Shown in pieces: positions 38,519 through 47,727 of a stretch of 64,000 nt of DNA. The position numbers and the translations under genes were made by a program. The notes beneath the pieces are model-generated. The model searched no databases. It saw only the letters and a program-made list of their open reading frames with translations, and had not been told where the DNA came from. Each line of letters opens with the position of its first letter. Position 1 is the stretch's first letter. This DNA is from Alloprevotella sp. OH1205_COT-284. GTDB taxonomy: Bacteria > Bacteroidota > Bacteroidia > Bacteroidales > Bacteroidaceae. The stretch lies in the NCBI RefSeq assembly GCF_003859795.1, contig NZ_RQYI01000008.1, positions 16,180 to 80,179 on the forward strand, given 5' to 3'.

Positions 38519-40042
38519 TTACGACTGCGGCGGCAGGCTTTTGAGGGCTTCGACCATGCAGGCCTGCACGTCGAAGCCCCGCTCGGCGGCATAGGCTTCA
38601 ATGATGACGGCGAGCATGTCGGGGGTGAGGGGCAGCCGCTCGAAATTGCGGCTGCCGGTGGCGAGATCCACCGTTCGGCGGCGGAGGCGGTTGAGATCCA
38701 CCAAATCGACCGTGATGCGGCCGTCGGCATCGCGTCCGAGGAGTATGTTGCCGCGCGAGTAGTCGGTGTGGATCCAACCGTTTTCGTGGAGTCGGGCGGT
38801 GATGCGACCGATGGCGCGGAGATAGTCGTCGCGGTCGGGCAGGTTGCCTTCGTAGAGCTGCATGTAGGAAATGGGGCAGGCGGAGCGCAGGGAGGCGTAG
38901 TAGCTGAGCGAAAAGAGGAGGCCGCGGCGCAGCGTAACGAAACCGATCGGGGCAGGGCTATCGATGCCGATGGCGCGAAGCATTTCGGCGTAGCGATAGG
39001 AGCGTTCGGCTTTCGAGGAACGGAGGAGTCCGTAGGCGATGCGGTTGATGAGATTGGGCAGTTTGAACTCTTTGACGACGATGTCGAGTCCGTGGGTGTG
39101 AAAAGCTCTGATTTCGTTTCGGTTTTTGAAAATGACCGTGCCGTCTTTGGCGGCGAAACGTGTGGGGAGGGTTTTCACGAAGTCGGAAAGTTCCGCGTGG
39201 TCGGGGTGTACGACGACGCGGCGTGGCGACAAGATGCGCGAGAGGCGGTTGATGAGTTTCGACCACGACCGCTGCATGCGCAACTTTCCGCCCAATTCGC
39301 GCTCGAAAAATTCGGGGTGGCGGCGGTTGAGCGTAGCGATGACGTGGCGTTTGAGCCGGCGGTCGGCGATGCGTTTGGAACGCTGCCGAACGCGGTAGTG
39401 GAGCAGGATGTCGGGCAAACGAACGACTTCGCCGCCGTCTTTGAGCATCGAAATCCAAAATTCCCAATCCTCGCGGGCGATGATCGTTTCGCAGTAGCCG
39501 CCGATGCGCTCCCATTCTTCGCGGCGATACATGGCGCAGGTGTCCATGATGTTGCGGCGGGCAAGGCGACGGAGCGAGAAAGGGGGGAGTTTCCACTCGC
39601 CGGTGCGTTCGCCGAAGAAATCGGCTCTCGGTGCAACGACTTTCACCTCGGGGCTGGCGTCTAATATGGCGACGGCCTGCTCCACGAATTGAGGTTCGAT
39701 GAGGTTGTCGGCATCCACGGGCAGTATGTATCGTCCGGCGGCGTGAGCGATGGCATGGTTTCGCGCCCGGCAAACGCCTTGGTTTTCTTGGTGCAACACC
39801 TTGACGCGAGGGTCGCGCTCTGCAAAGTCGAGGGCGATGTGGCGCGAGCGATCGGTCGATCCGTCGTCGATGACGATCACTTCGAGTGGGGCGTAGGTCG
39901 TGGCGAGGACGGAGTTCAAGGTTTCGGCCAAAAAGGCTTCGGCGTTGTAGACGGGAATGACGACCGAAACCGGCGTGTTCGTCGAGTTGTTCGTCGTGGG
40001 GGGCGTGGTGTTCGTCGTGGCGGAGTCGGGATCGGAAATCAT
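38519..40042 (-). CDS. GT2 glycosyltransferase fused to a lipopolysaccharide-kinase-like domain
   Basis: 507 residues. Residues about 20-290 are a GT-A family 2 transferase (VSVVIPVYNAEAFL, VIVIDDGSTDRS, LPVDADN, REDWEFWISML). Residues about 300-507 resemble the Kdo/WaaP-InaA kinase family: 'HENGWIHTDYSRGNILL' carries the HxD...N catalytic loop and 'VDLVDLNR' the metal Asp. The protein may both add and phosphorylate a sugar on the LPS core or a related glycolipid. The start at 40042 overlaps the upstream stop (ATGA); a longer frame to 40114 runs inside the upstream gene. Last gene of the four-gene operon. Confidence 0.87.
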   Translation of the reverse strand: MISDPDSATTNTTPPTTNNSTNTPVSVVIPVYNAEAFLAETLNSVLATTYAPLEVIVIDDGSTDRSRHIALDFAERDPRVKVLHQENQGVCRARNHAIAHAAGRYILPVDADNLIEPQFVEQAVAILDASPEVKVVAPRADFFGERTGEWKLPPFSLRRLARRNIMDTCAMYRREEWERIGGYCETIIAREDWEFWISMLKDGGEVVRLPDILLHYRVRQRSKRIADRRLKRHVIATLNRRHPEFFERELGGKLRMQRSWSKLINRLSRILSPRRVVVHPDHAELSDFVKTLPTRFAAKDGTVIFKNRNEIRAFHTHGLDIVVKEFKLPNLINRIAYGLLRSSKAERSYRYAEMLRAIGIDSPAPIGFVTLRRGLLFSLSYYASLRSACPISYMQLYEGNLPDRDDYLRAIGRITARLHENGWIHTDYSRGNILLGRDADGRITVDLVDLNRLRRRTVDLATGSRNFERLPLTPDMLAVIIEAYAAERGFDVQACMVEALKSLPPQS

Positions 40043-40755
40043 ATTTTGTCGAAGCCTTTTGTCCATTTCCGCCAATAGTATTTCAGCGGATGGGTGTATT
40101 TGAGTTGTTTCCACGGACGGCTGCCGTGCGGTCGGTGGTACACGGTGAGATTGGCAAAGAGGTAGTTGTGCAGTCCTGCGGCGAGGCTCTCGTGCGAAAT
40201 GGTGACGTCAAACCAGTTTTTGTCGTCGTCGAGCTGCTCGAAGTCGAAGGCCTTCAAAAGGGTGGGGGTGAGGAGGGAGCAGCAGAAAGAGCAGTGTTTG
40301 CGGGTGTCGACGATGTGACCGCCCCACCGTTTGGCGTAGAGGTAGGGATAGTTGATGCGCTCGTCGGCATCGACGGTGACGGCGGCGGCAATACCGCAGT
40401 CGGGGCGCGAGAGGGCACCGTCGAAGAGAGATTGGAGCGTGTCGGGCTTGACGGTGACGTCGCTTTCCACGATGAGCAAGCCGGCGTCGGCGGCCAATGC
40501 CTCTTTTTGGCATCGGCGAAGCACGAGCAGGTAGTTGGGCGAGGGGTGGTCGGTGAGGTCGGCAAGATCGATAACTTTCACGCCCAACGCTTCGGCTTCA
40601 CGATGGAGTCGTTCGGTGTTTTCCGGTGTGGAGAAGTCATTGTAGGCGGTGTAGACGAAAGGGACGTCGAGGCGTGAGGCGACAACGGCTTTCATCGTTT
40701 CGACAGTGCTGTCGATGCTGTCTTTTACGGGGGTGATGATGTGCAGGCTTTTCAT
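40039..40755 (-). CDS. glycosyltransferase (GT-A fold)
   Basis: 238 residues starting MKSLHIITPVKDSIDST. The layout is a GT2-like transferase: an N-terminal strand, 'PFVYTAYNDFSTPENTE', and a DxD-type VESDVTVKP, with a C-terminal 'NLTVYHRPHGSRPWKQLKYTHPLKYYWRKWTKG'. It starts 22 bases after the phosphatase gene and overlaps the fusion protein gene by 4 bases. Probably acts on the same surface glycan. Confidence 0.82.
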   Translation of the reverse strand: MKSLHIITPVKDSIDSTVETMKAVVASRLDVPFVYTAYNDFSTPENTERLHREAEALGVKVIDLADLTDHPSPNYLLVLRRCQKEALAADAGLLIVESDVTVKPDTLQSLFDGALSRPDCGIAAAVTVDADERINYPYLYAKRWGGHIVDTRKHCSFCCSLLTPTLLKAFDFEQLDDDKNWFDVTISHESLAAGLHNYLFANLTVYHRPHGSRPWKQLKYTHPLKYYWRKWTKGFDKI

Positions 40756-40777
40756 GGGCGGAACGAAAGATAGGGGG

Positions 40778-42133
40778 TTATCGAATGCCTTTTTGCGATT
40801 TGTATTCACGCAGGCGTTCCATGAATTTGGCATCTTTCTTGTTGCCGGGACGAGGGGTGAAGTTGAGCTTTTCGGGCATTCGGACGGCTCGGTCGATGAG
40901 GTGCGGAATGTCGTGCTCGCCCTTGACGATGTCGATGCCGTCGTAGAGGGCGTGAGTGTTGGCGTCGTAGGTGTTCATGCGCAGGGTGTCGCCGCTGATG
41001 TCGATGCGCTGGTAGTATTGCGAGCCGCAGCCGTAGCGGTCGAAACGCGGATTGAACTCAAAGCGGTAGTGCTTCGGCGAGCAGTGGCTGACGGTGTAGA
41101 TCGGGGGCACGGGGCGACGGCCGTCGTGTGCGGTCTTTCGAGCATAGGCGTGTTCGTGTCCTTGCAATACGAGGTCGACGTTGTCGCGAATGAGATCGCC
41201 GAAAACGAGCCGTTGCATGAGGTTGTTGGACGACGACTTGACGGAGTGGATGGGGTGGTGGAGCACGACGATGTTCCAACGTGCCGTGCTGCGTGCCAAC
41301 TCTTGTTTGAGCCACTGCTGCTGGGTGATGAGAAAGGGAAGTTCGCGGTTGGAGTCGAGGAGGTAGAACTGCGCGTCGCGATAGGTGAGGGTGTAGACTT
41401 GGTTTTCGCCCACCATAGCGTCGAGAAAGTAGGAGAAAACCAACGAGAAGCGGCGTTCGAGCTTGCGGATGGGATATTTCAGATATTCGTGATTACCCGT
41501 CACGGCAAGGATCGGCAGGCTTTGTGCGACAGAGTCGATACCTCGAAAGGCTTCGCTCCAATAGGCGTCGGTGGGGCGTTCGATGAGATCCCCGCCGAGC
41601 ACGACAAACTCCGCGGCGGCGTGTCGGCCGACGGCCTCTGAGAACAATCGGTGGGTCTGACCGCCGATGCTGTCTTGTACGTCGCCGAAGAAAAGGAAGG
41701 AGAAATTCTTGTTGCTCTGTCGCGTGGTGGAGAAATCGTACCATTGCGAGGCACGGCCGTCGGTGACGACGCGATAGCGGTAGTCCGTTCCGTCGATCAG
41801 GTTGTCCAAACGGGCAACGTAGTAGGCGGCTTTTCCGCTGCGCGAAGCAAAGATTTCCCCCTTGGCGGCGATGCGGAGTGTGTCGAAGCCTTGTTTTTCG
41901 GTGAGTTCCACATGAGCGGGGAGGAGCACCGAGTCGCACTGCCAACTGATGTTGCGGGAGAGCTCGCCGGAGTTGCCGAAGGTCAGCAGCACGCGGCCGG
42001 GAGTGGGCAGAGGGGCGTAGGGATCTTCGGGCGGATTTCCAAACCATGCGCCCCAACGAACATAGGTGAGGACGGAAAGGCCGATGAGCACGACGGCCAC
42101 CGACGAAAGGGTGATTTTCTTGCGTGTTGTCAT
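40778..42133 (-). CDS. exported purple-acid-phosphatase-like metallophosphoesterase
   Basis: 451 residues. An N-terminal signal anchor (about 6-25) and a fibronectin-like N domain (ISWQCDSVLLPAHVEL...YRYRVVTDG) precede the metallophosphatase domain: GDVQD, GGDLIE, GNHEY, VVLHHP and GHEHAY. It probably hydrolyses a phosphate ester in the periplasm. The start at 42133 overlaps the preceding stop (ATGA). In this operon, a role in trimming or recycling phosphate substituents of an envelope polymer is plausible. Confidence 0.88.
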   Translation of the reverse strand: MTTRKKITLSSVAVVLIGLSVLTYVRWGAWFGNPPEDPYAPLPTPGRVLLTFGNSGELSRNISWQCDSVLLPAHVELTEKQGFDTLRIAAKGEIFASRSGKAAYYVARLDNLIDGTDYRYRVVTDGRASQWYDFSTTRQSNKNFSFLFFGDVQDSIGGQTHRLFSEAVGRHAAAEFVVLGGDLIERPTDAYWSEAFRGIDSVAQSLPILAVTGNHEYLKYPIRKLERRFSLVFSYFLDAMVGENQVYTLTYRDAQFYLLDSNRELPFLITQQQWLKQELARSTARWNIVVLHHPIHSVKSSSNNLMQRLVFGDLIRDNVDLVLQGHEHAYARKTAHDGRRPVPPIYTVSHCSPKHYRFEFNPRFDRYGCGSQYYQRIDISGDTLRMNTYDANTHALYDGIDIVKGEHDIPHLIDRAVRMPEKLNFTPRPGNKKDAKFMERLREYKSQKGIR

Positions 42134-44106
42134 GATGTTTGTGCTGTGAGGTGGTCGCCGTTCATGCGTTCCATGTAAGACTGTATGATTGCTTTGAGCC
42201 GCTGTTCCATATCGGCTTGACGAGGCATTTTGCCTTTGAGGTTTTTGCGTCCGAGCGGATCGGTCACGAAATTGTGTACGGCGGTGGTGTGCCTGCCGTC
42301 GAAAAAGAGAATGTGACTTCCTTGGATGAAGAAATAGAGGCCGTTGGCGTAGCCCACGCTCCAAGTGTCTTCGTCGCGAGTGCGTGAGAGATCGCTGCCG
42401 AAGGCCACGTAGGGTTTGTCGTAGCCCAAGAAGCCGAGCAGGGTGGGCATGATGTCGATTTGTTTGGCGATGCCGTTGCGAACGCCCGGACGAATGAGCT
42501 CGCCCGAAGGGTCGTAGAACAGAATGGGCACGCTATACAAGCCCGGCACGGAGCGATATTCGTCGTGCGAGGGGTGGTTGGTGTGGTCGGCGGTGATGAC
42601 GAAGAGCGTGTTGCGATACCACGAGCAGCGGCTCGCCGTTTCAAAGAATTTGCGCAACGACATGTCTGTGTATCTCACGCACTTGTGGAGCGGATGTCCG
42701 CCCTCTTCGGGGAAGGAGGCTTGATAGCGTTCGGGCACGACAAAGGGATGGTGGGAGGAGGCGGTGAACAGCGACGTCATGAACGGCTCTTTGAACTCCG
42801 ACATCTTCAAGGCGTAGAATTGCAAAAACTCTTCGTCCCAAATCGACCAAGTGCCGTCGAAATCCTTATCGCCTCCGAAACGCCGATCGGCATTGTATTC
42901 GGTGCGGCCGTAGTATGCTTTGAAACCGGTTGTTCGTGCAAACGATTGGAATCCCATGGAGCCGTTGTCGGCACCGTGGAAGAAGGCCGTGTGGTAGCCT
43001 TTGGTGTTCAGCTCTCCGGCCAAACCGCTGATTTTGTTGAGGGCAGCCGAGGTGACAAAGAACGGCTCGACAAACATCGGGATCGACGAGAGCACGGAGG
43101 GCATGCCATCGATGCTTTTGCGGCCGGTGGCGAAGGTGTGGCGGAAGGTGAGGCAATGGCGCGAGAGGGAGTCGAGAAACGGGGTGTAGCCTTTGTAGCT
43201 GCCGCCGTCGAGATGACCGTTGAACGCGCCGAGATATTCCTTGCCCATGCTTTCAACGATCAGCACGACCACGTTCTTGCGGTGCATCTCGCCGCCTACG
43301 GTCGGCCGGTGGAGCGGCGAATAGAGTTTGTCGAGCGTGGCGCGGTCGAAGTAGTGTGGTGTGACAAAGGGTTTCTTGTCAATGGTGCGGATAATGGCAA
43401 ACGGCGTGTTGAGAATCAAGTTGGCTTCCATCGGCCGATTGACGTATTGATTGGCGTTGCTCAGTGTGATAGGGCGCACACTGGTGGCATATCCGCCGCG
43501 CATGCCGCAAACGCTCACGAAAGCATAGGCGGCGAGCACGACGGTGTGCGTCAGGTAGTATCGCCATTTGGGAGCGAGGTCTTCCATGCGGTTGCGCGGT
43601 TGCACATAGACGCGCCAAAGCAGCCAGATGAGGCCGATGCCCAACACGAGCAGATACCAATGTGCCACGAACTCGGTGAGCATGATCTTTCCCAAGTTGC
43701 TGCCCTCGTGGCTGAACTCCCGAAAAGCCGTGACGGTGGTGCGGCGGCCGGTGTATTTCACATAGACCGCATCCGAAAGATTGAGCACGACGCAAAGGCC
43801 GTTCATCGCGACAAACAGCCACTTCGTGAACCGTTGCCAGCCCGCCCGCTCTTTGTGGTGGAACGGAAAAAGCATGAAAAGGGCGTAGAGCGCGTTGGTG
43901 TAGAAAATGGCCGATGCGTTGAACAGAAAAGTGCCTTCTGCCACGTCTTTCAAGCGCAGCGCGTCGAGATGAGGCGCATAGACCGACCAGTTTTCGAGCA
44001 GAAAGGCCGCCCGGCAGATTTCGTAGACGATGTAGACGGTGATGAAGTTGATCAACACCGCCACAGGCGATGCCCACAAGCCGGAGCGCAAATAGAGATG
44101 TTTCAT
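42130..44106 (-). CDS. LtaS/OpgB-like membrane phosphotransferase (sulfatase fold)
   Basis: 658 residues. Five N-terminal transmembrane helices (about 12-34, 62-82, 93-113, 145-166, 186-205) anchor an extracellular alkaline-phosphatase-type domain. E285 (VLIVESMG) is the metal ligand. FATGRKSIDGMPSVLSSIP aligns with the TGTRTVRG nucleophile loop of OpgB-type glycerophosphotransferases, making S331 the likely nucleophile. VITADHTNH is the C-terminal metal site. It should transfer a phospho-alcohol (glycerol phosphate or ethanolamine phosphate) from phospholipid to a glycan. First gene of the four-gene operon. Confidence 0.9.
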   Translation of the reverse strand: MKHLYLRSGLWASPVAVLINFITVYIVYEICRAAFLLENWSVYAPHLDALRLKDVAEGTFLFNASAIFYTNALYALFMLFPFHHKERAGWQRFTKWLFVAMNGLCVVLNLSDAVYVKYTGRRTTVTAFREFSHEGSNLGKIMLTEFVAHWYLLVLGIGLIWLLWRVYVQPRNRMEDLAPKWRYYLTHTVVLAAYAFVSVCGMRGGYATSVRPITLSNANQYVNRPMEANLILNTPFAIIRTIDKKPFVTPHYFDRATLDKLYSPLHRPTVGGEMHRKNVVVLIVESMGKEYLGAFNGHLDGGSYKGYTPFLDSLSRHCLTFRHTFATGRKSIDGMPSVLSSIPMFVEPFFVTSAALNKISGLAGELNTKGYHTAFFHGADNGSMGFQSFARTTGFKAYYGRTEYNADRRFGGDKDFDGTWSIWDEEFLQFYALKMSEFKEPFMTSLFTASSHHPFVVPERYQASFPEEGGHPLHKCVRYTDMSLRKFFETASRCSWYRNTLFVITADHTNHPSHDEYRSVPGLYSVPILFYDPSGELIRPGVRNGIAKQIDIMPTLLGFLGYDKPYVAFGSDLSRTRDEDTWSVGYANGLYFFIQGSHILFFDGRHTTAVHNFVTDPLGRKNLKGKMPRQADMEQRLKAIIQSYMERMNGDHLTAQTS

Positions 44107-44217
44107 GATCGTGAGGAGCTTTCGATGCCGTTGTTGTCGCTTTGTGCCTGTATGCAACTGCCGGTTCGGCATTCGCAGGGCATGGGGCGCAGCATGAAGT
44201 TGTGTTTTTTCAACTTG

Positions 44218-44225
44218 CAAAGATA
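44218..44225 (-). promoter_or_regulatory. -7 promoter box of the envelope operon
   Basis: The minus strand reads TATCTTTG, 112 bases before the ATG at 44106. Confidence 0.6.
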
Positions 44226-44341
44226 AGCAATCCTCACCATAACGTCGGCTTTTCGGGCAATATTAAATGCCTCTTGGCCACACATCGCCTTTGTTCTTGC
44301 TTTTTCTTTTATGTTCAATGCCGTGTAGTTTCTTTTTTTCT

Positions 44342-44349
44342 TACCTTTG
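44342..44349 (+). promoter_or_regulatory. -7 promoter box of the CotH gene
   Basis: TACCTTTG, 47 bases before the ATG at 44397. The gap of 290 bases to the divergent operon holds only these two promoters. Confidence 0.65.
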
Positions 44350-44396
44350 CAACCTAACCCAACAACCGAACAAATTTCTTTTTGCTCCGAATTTTT

Positions 44397-46991
44397 ATGA
44401 AAACAACTCGTATGCTTCTTGCGCTTTCGGTCGGCCTCTTTTTCGGCTGGAAAGGAATGGCTGCCGCCCCGGCGGCTGACGGAACGCCGTCTGCCGAAAC
44501 ATTCGTCTGTCAACGCGACGGCAGTCTGACTGTGATCCCCGACAGTCTTATCGTGCGTCGCGACACCATTGTCGGGCAAGTGCGTTTCCATCTTGCTCCT
44601 CCGTCGGCCAATGCGGCCAACACCGCGCTGATCAAGAGTTTTGCGCAAAACAGCATCGTGTCGGTCACGAAAACTCGTCCGGCCGACATGGACTTCCCCG
44701 CGTTTACTTCGTTCAAAATCAACAATAAATACAACGGCAACGTCTTCACCGACGCCCTCGGCACGATTGCTGCCGACCACAGCACGATTGCGCTCACCGT
44801 TCCAGCCATAGACAGAACGCTGATCCCCTCGTTCAAATTTTCCGATGCCGACGACGCTCGCCATGCTCGTGCTTATGTCGATGGCGTGGCGCAGGTGAGC
44901 AAGGTGAGCCTTGTCGATTTCCGTCGCCCCGTGGTCTATACGCTCGCCTATCCCCGGCAGGAGCGTATTGTGTGTCATGTTTCTGAAACCACCGAAGAAC
45001 CGGGAGGAGAAGAAACCGCCGTTGCCATTCCGCTCAGAGCCGAGAAACTTTCGTCCAACTACCCCTCGGTGGTGGAATCCGAAGGTCTTGCGGGTTTGAT
45101 CGACGGCGACATGAATACCATTTATCACAGCTACTGGAATACCGGCGGTCAGCCCGTGGACGAAAGTATCGTGACCTACGTGGACATCGCTTTGCCCGAG
45201 CCTCTGAAAACTTTTCAGATCGGCTACGTCACCCGCACCAACACGTCGCACAACATGCCTTCCGTCGTGACCCTTTTGGTCAGCAACGACGGTGAAACGT
45301 GGAGAGAAGTCAAAACGCTGACTTCCGCCGACGGCATACCCCAATCGGGTGCTTCGCAAACCTTCCGTTCCGGCACGCTCGAAACCGACTCTCCTTTCAC
45401 TCATCTACGTTTTCGCTGTGACAAGAGCACGCGCCGAAACTATCTCTGTTTGGCCGAACTCAATGTCTATCGGGTGACCAAGAAAAAGCCCGTTCCCAAA
45501 GCTGCCGAGGTGAAATGGGGTACCGAGCCTTACGGTCGCCGTACCACCGTCAATGTCGTTTTTCCCTCGCAGGCAGCTACTCGTGTGCCGCGCATCGACA
45601 TCACTCTGCACGACAACGTTACCTTGTTTGACGTGCATGCTTTCAAGGATATTTATCGCCGCGCCACGATCAAAATCGACGGTGTCGGCATGTGGCCGGA
45701 TTTGGAGAGCGATGGTTTTATGAAAGGTCGTGGCAACAGCACTTGGGGAATGCTCAAAAAGCCCTATCGCATCAAGTTTGAAAAGAAGCAAAAACCTTTC
45801 GGGCTGACCAAAGGGAAGAGTTGGGTGCTGTTGGCCAATGCGCTCCCTGTCCGCTCCGAAGCCCACGGCGGACACGCACACCTCAATAACGCCATCGCCA
45901 TGAAAGCCGCACAGCTCGTCGGCACCGTCTATCCCAACCACATCATTCCCGTCGATCTCTATGTCAATGAGGAATATGTCGGGGCATACAACTTCACCGA
46001 GCAAATCGGAATTTCCAACAACAGCGTAGATCTGTACAGCGACTCCACGAGTGTGCTTTTTGAATTGGATACTTACGATGGAACAAGTCTTTTCGACAGC
46101 AGTTTCACACTCCCCATCTCCTACAAAGATCCCGACCAGGAAGACTACGAGGAGGATTTCGGAGCGGAAGCCTATCAGAATTTCAAACAGGCGTCCGAGG
46201 CTCATTTCAACGATCTCACTTCCGCCATCAAGAGCAACCTCGGTTTTGAGGAAAAAATAGACATCCGTTCTTATGCCACCTATCTTTTTGTCAATGATCT
46301 CATCGGTAATCTCGAATTTCGACATCCCAAAAGCACTTTTGTGCATTGCACCAATGTGTTCGACAAAGATTCGGTTTGGTCTTTCGGTCCCATTTGGGAC
46401 TGCGATTGGGCGTACGGCTACGAGAGAAATTACAATTTTGCCGTCAGCAGTCCCGAGTTTGACATCTTCGATGTTCATGGACCGAACAAGAGCGGAAAGA
46501 CGTTTTTCAAAAGTATCTTCGACAATTCCGAAAAGGTGCGTGCTGCCTACTACAATGTTTGGTATCGTTTCATGAACTCCGGCGGACTCGATGCTCTCAT
46601 CGCTTTCATTGACGACTATCGGGCGTTTGTCGCCCCCTCTTTGAAGGCCGACTATGTCTTGTGGTCGGAAAAAGACAACAACTACTTCTATAACGGAACG
46701 GACAACTACACCGCTTTGGGAGATCGCTTCAAATCGTGGTTGCGCCGTCGTGCCGAATACGTCTTTTCGCATCTCGAACCCTACCCCGTTGAAGACCCGA
46801 CCGCCATAGACCGTGCCCCCATTGTCGATCCGCGCATCGATGCCGAAGCCGCTCGTGCCGAAGCATCCTCTCTTGCGCCGCGTCAGACAAAGGGTATCTA
46901 CAATCTTTACGGAGTGCGTCTTAATGTGCCGCGCCGATCACTGCCGGCAGGGCTCTACATCATCGACGGACGAAAGGTGGTTGTCAGATAA
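44397..46991 (+). CDS. secreted CotH-kinase-family protein with F5/8C domain and Por-type C-terminus
   Basis: 864 residues. Signal peptide (1-22), an unassigned beta region, an F5/8 type C/discoidin-like domain (about 215-358, 'LIDGDMNTIYHSYWNTGG' to 'AELNVYRV'), then a CotH domain (about 400-760) with GRGNSTWGMLKKPYRIKF, 'KGKSWVLLANAL', 'DLYVNEEYVGAYNFTEQIG'. CotH proteins are protein kinase-like and in spores phosphorylate coat proteins; the role in Bacteroidetes is unclear. The tail (about 830-864, 'GIYNLYGVRL...GLYIIDGRKVVVR') resembles a type IX secretion sorting domain, so surface display is likely. Confidence 0.9.
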   Translation: MKTTRMLLALSVGLFFGWKGMAAAPAADGTPSAETFVCQRDGSLTVIPDSLIVRRDTIVGQVRFHLAPPSANAANTALIKSFAQNSIVSVTKTRPADMDFPAFTSFKINNKYNGNVFTDALGTIAADHSTIALTVPAIDRTLIPSFKFSDADDARHARAYVDGVAQVSKVSLVDFRRPVVYTLAYPRQERIVCHVSETTEEPGGEETAVAIPLRAEKLSSNYPSVVESEGLAGLIDGDMNTIYHSYWNTGGQPVDESIVTYVDIALPEPLKTFQIGYVTRTNTSHNMPSVVTLLVSNDGETWREVKTLTSADGIPQSGASQTFRSGTLETDSPFTHLRFRCDKSTRRNYLCLAELNVYRVTKKKPVPKAAEVKWGTEPYGRRTTVNVVFPSQAATRVPRIDITLHDNVTLFDVHAFKDIYRRATIKIDGVGMWPDLESDGFMKGRGNSTWGMLKKPYRIKFEKKQKPFGLTKGKSWVLLANALPVRSEAHGGHAHLNNAIAMKAAQLVGTVYPNHIIPVDLYVNEEYVGAYNFTEQIGISNNSVDLYSDSTSVLFELDTYDGTSLFDSSFTLPISYKDPDQEDYEEDFGAEAYQNFKQASEAHFNDLTSAIKSNLGFEEKIDIRSYATYLFVNDLIGNLEFRHPKSTFVHCTNVFDKDSVWSFGPIWDCDWAYGYERNYNFAVSSPEFDIFDVHGPNKSGKTFFKSIFDNSEKVRAAYYNVWYRFMNSGGLDALIAFIDDYRAFVAPSLKADYVLWSEKDNNYFYNGTDNYTALGDRFKSWLRRRAEYVFSHLEPYPVEDPTAIDRAPIVDPRIDAEAARAEASSLAPRQTKGIYNLYGVRLNVPRRSLPAGLYIIDGRKVVVR

Positions 46992-47019
46992 ACTCCCAAT
47001 CGGAAAACCAACCCGAAAA

Positions 47020-47051
47020 TTTGGAACACTCGAAACTTTGCCGTACATTTG
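47020..47051 (+). promoter_or_regulatory. promoter of the ferredoxin gene
   Basis: TTTG (47020-47023), 20 bases, TACATTTG (47044-47051): exact consensus. It implies a leader of about 150 bases. Confidence 0.85.
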
Positions 47052-47057
47052 CAGCAA

Positions 47058-47209
47058 CATAACATACAAAGGCGTTGCCCGATCGTCGTGACGATGATCG
47101 GTGCAACACTTCCCTTAAAGGGTGGAGCGGGCGTATGGGCTGCGACAGCCGGCCGCCGACACCCCCGACATAACATCATAACATAACAACAATTTAAATT
47201 CTTATCATT
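47058..47209 (+). promoter_or_regulatory. structured 5' leader of the ferredoxin mRNA
   Basis: Three successive hairpins precede the ATG: a long one at 47074-47107 (GTTGC and CCGATC arms with GATCGG and GCAAC, inner CGTC/GACG), a small CCCTTAAAGGG at 47112-47122, and GGCTG-CGA-CAGCC at 47138-47150 followed by more GC-rich pairs. The last 50 bases are A/T-rich and unstructured. This could be a cis-acting regulatory element; I do not recognise the class. Confidence 0.55.
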
Positions 47210-47377
47210 ATGGCTTACGTAATCAGCGAAGACTGCATTGCCTGCGGCACTTGCATCGACGAATGCCCCACTTCTTCCATTAGCGAGGGCGAAATCTACT
47301 CTATCGACTCAGAAACCTGCATCGACTGCGGTGCATGCTCCGATGTTTGCCCCACGGGCGTCATCTCTCCCCTTTGA
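47210..47377 (+). CDS. 2x[4Fe-4S] bacterial-type ferredoxin
   Basis: A 55-residue protein with two classical clusters: CIACGTCIDECP and CIDCGACSDVCP, each CxxCxxCxxxCP. It is the clostridial-type low-potential electron carrier used by enzymes such as pyruvate:ferredoxin oxidoreductase. Beginning MAYVISEDC and ending GVISPL, it has normal family length. It is a single-gene unit with its own promoter, structured leader and terminator. Confidence 0.97.
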   Translation: MAYVISEDCIACGTCIDECPTSSISEGEIYSIDSETCIDCGACSDVCPTGVISPL

Positions 47378-47400
47378 TTTTTAGAATTTATCAACCCATT

Positions 47401-47445
47401 CGACCGCGTCGGAGCCTTTGGCTTTCGGCGCGGTCGCTCTTTTTC
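47401..47445 (+). terminator. terminator of the ferredoxin gene
   Basis: CGACCGCG (47401-47408) pairs with CGCGGTCG (47429-47436), with inner GGAGCC/GGCTTT pairing, followed by CTCTTTTTCTCC. Confidence 0.8.
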
Positions 47446-47727
47446 TCCTTCTCGCACCCTTGTTTCGTTGCCGTAAGGCGGTTGCAAAAACGTGGAAGCG
47501 GCAAGATGAACACGTAGGTCTGTTTGATCGAAAAAAGCGGAAAGTTTTTTAGAGGCGCGGCGGTTTCGCCGTGTCTTTTCGCTTTCGGGAGGTGTAGTGA
47601 TGTGGAAGTGTGACGCGTGTCGATACCGATCGGGGAATATGTCGTTGCGGTTCGTTCTCCGAAAAAAACTGTCGGTTGTCGCGATGAAGACGAACGCAGA
47701 TTTCCATTCGTCGATGAAACCGCTGTT
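47446..47727. other. intergenic, nothing identified
   Basis: Between the ferredoxin terminator and repeat copy 3. A minus-strand frame of 117 codons crosses it, but it also runs through the terminator and shows no homology. Confidence 0.45.
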
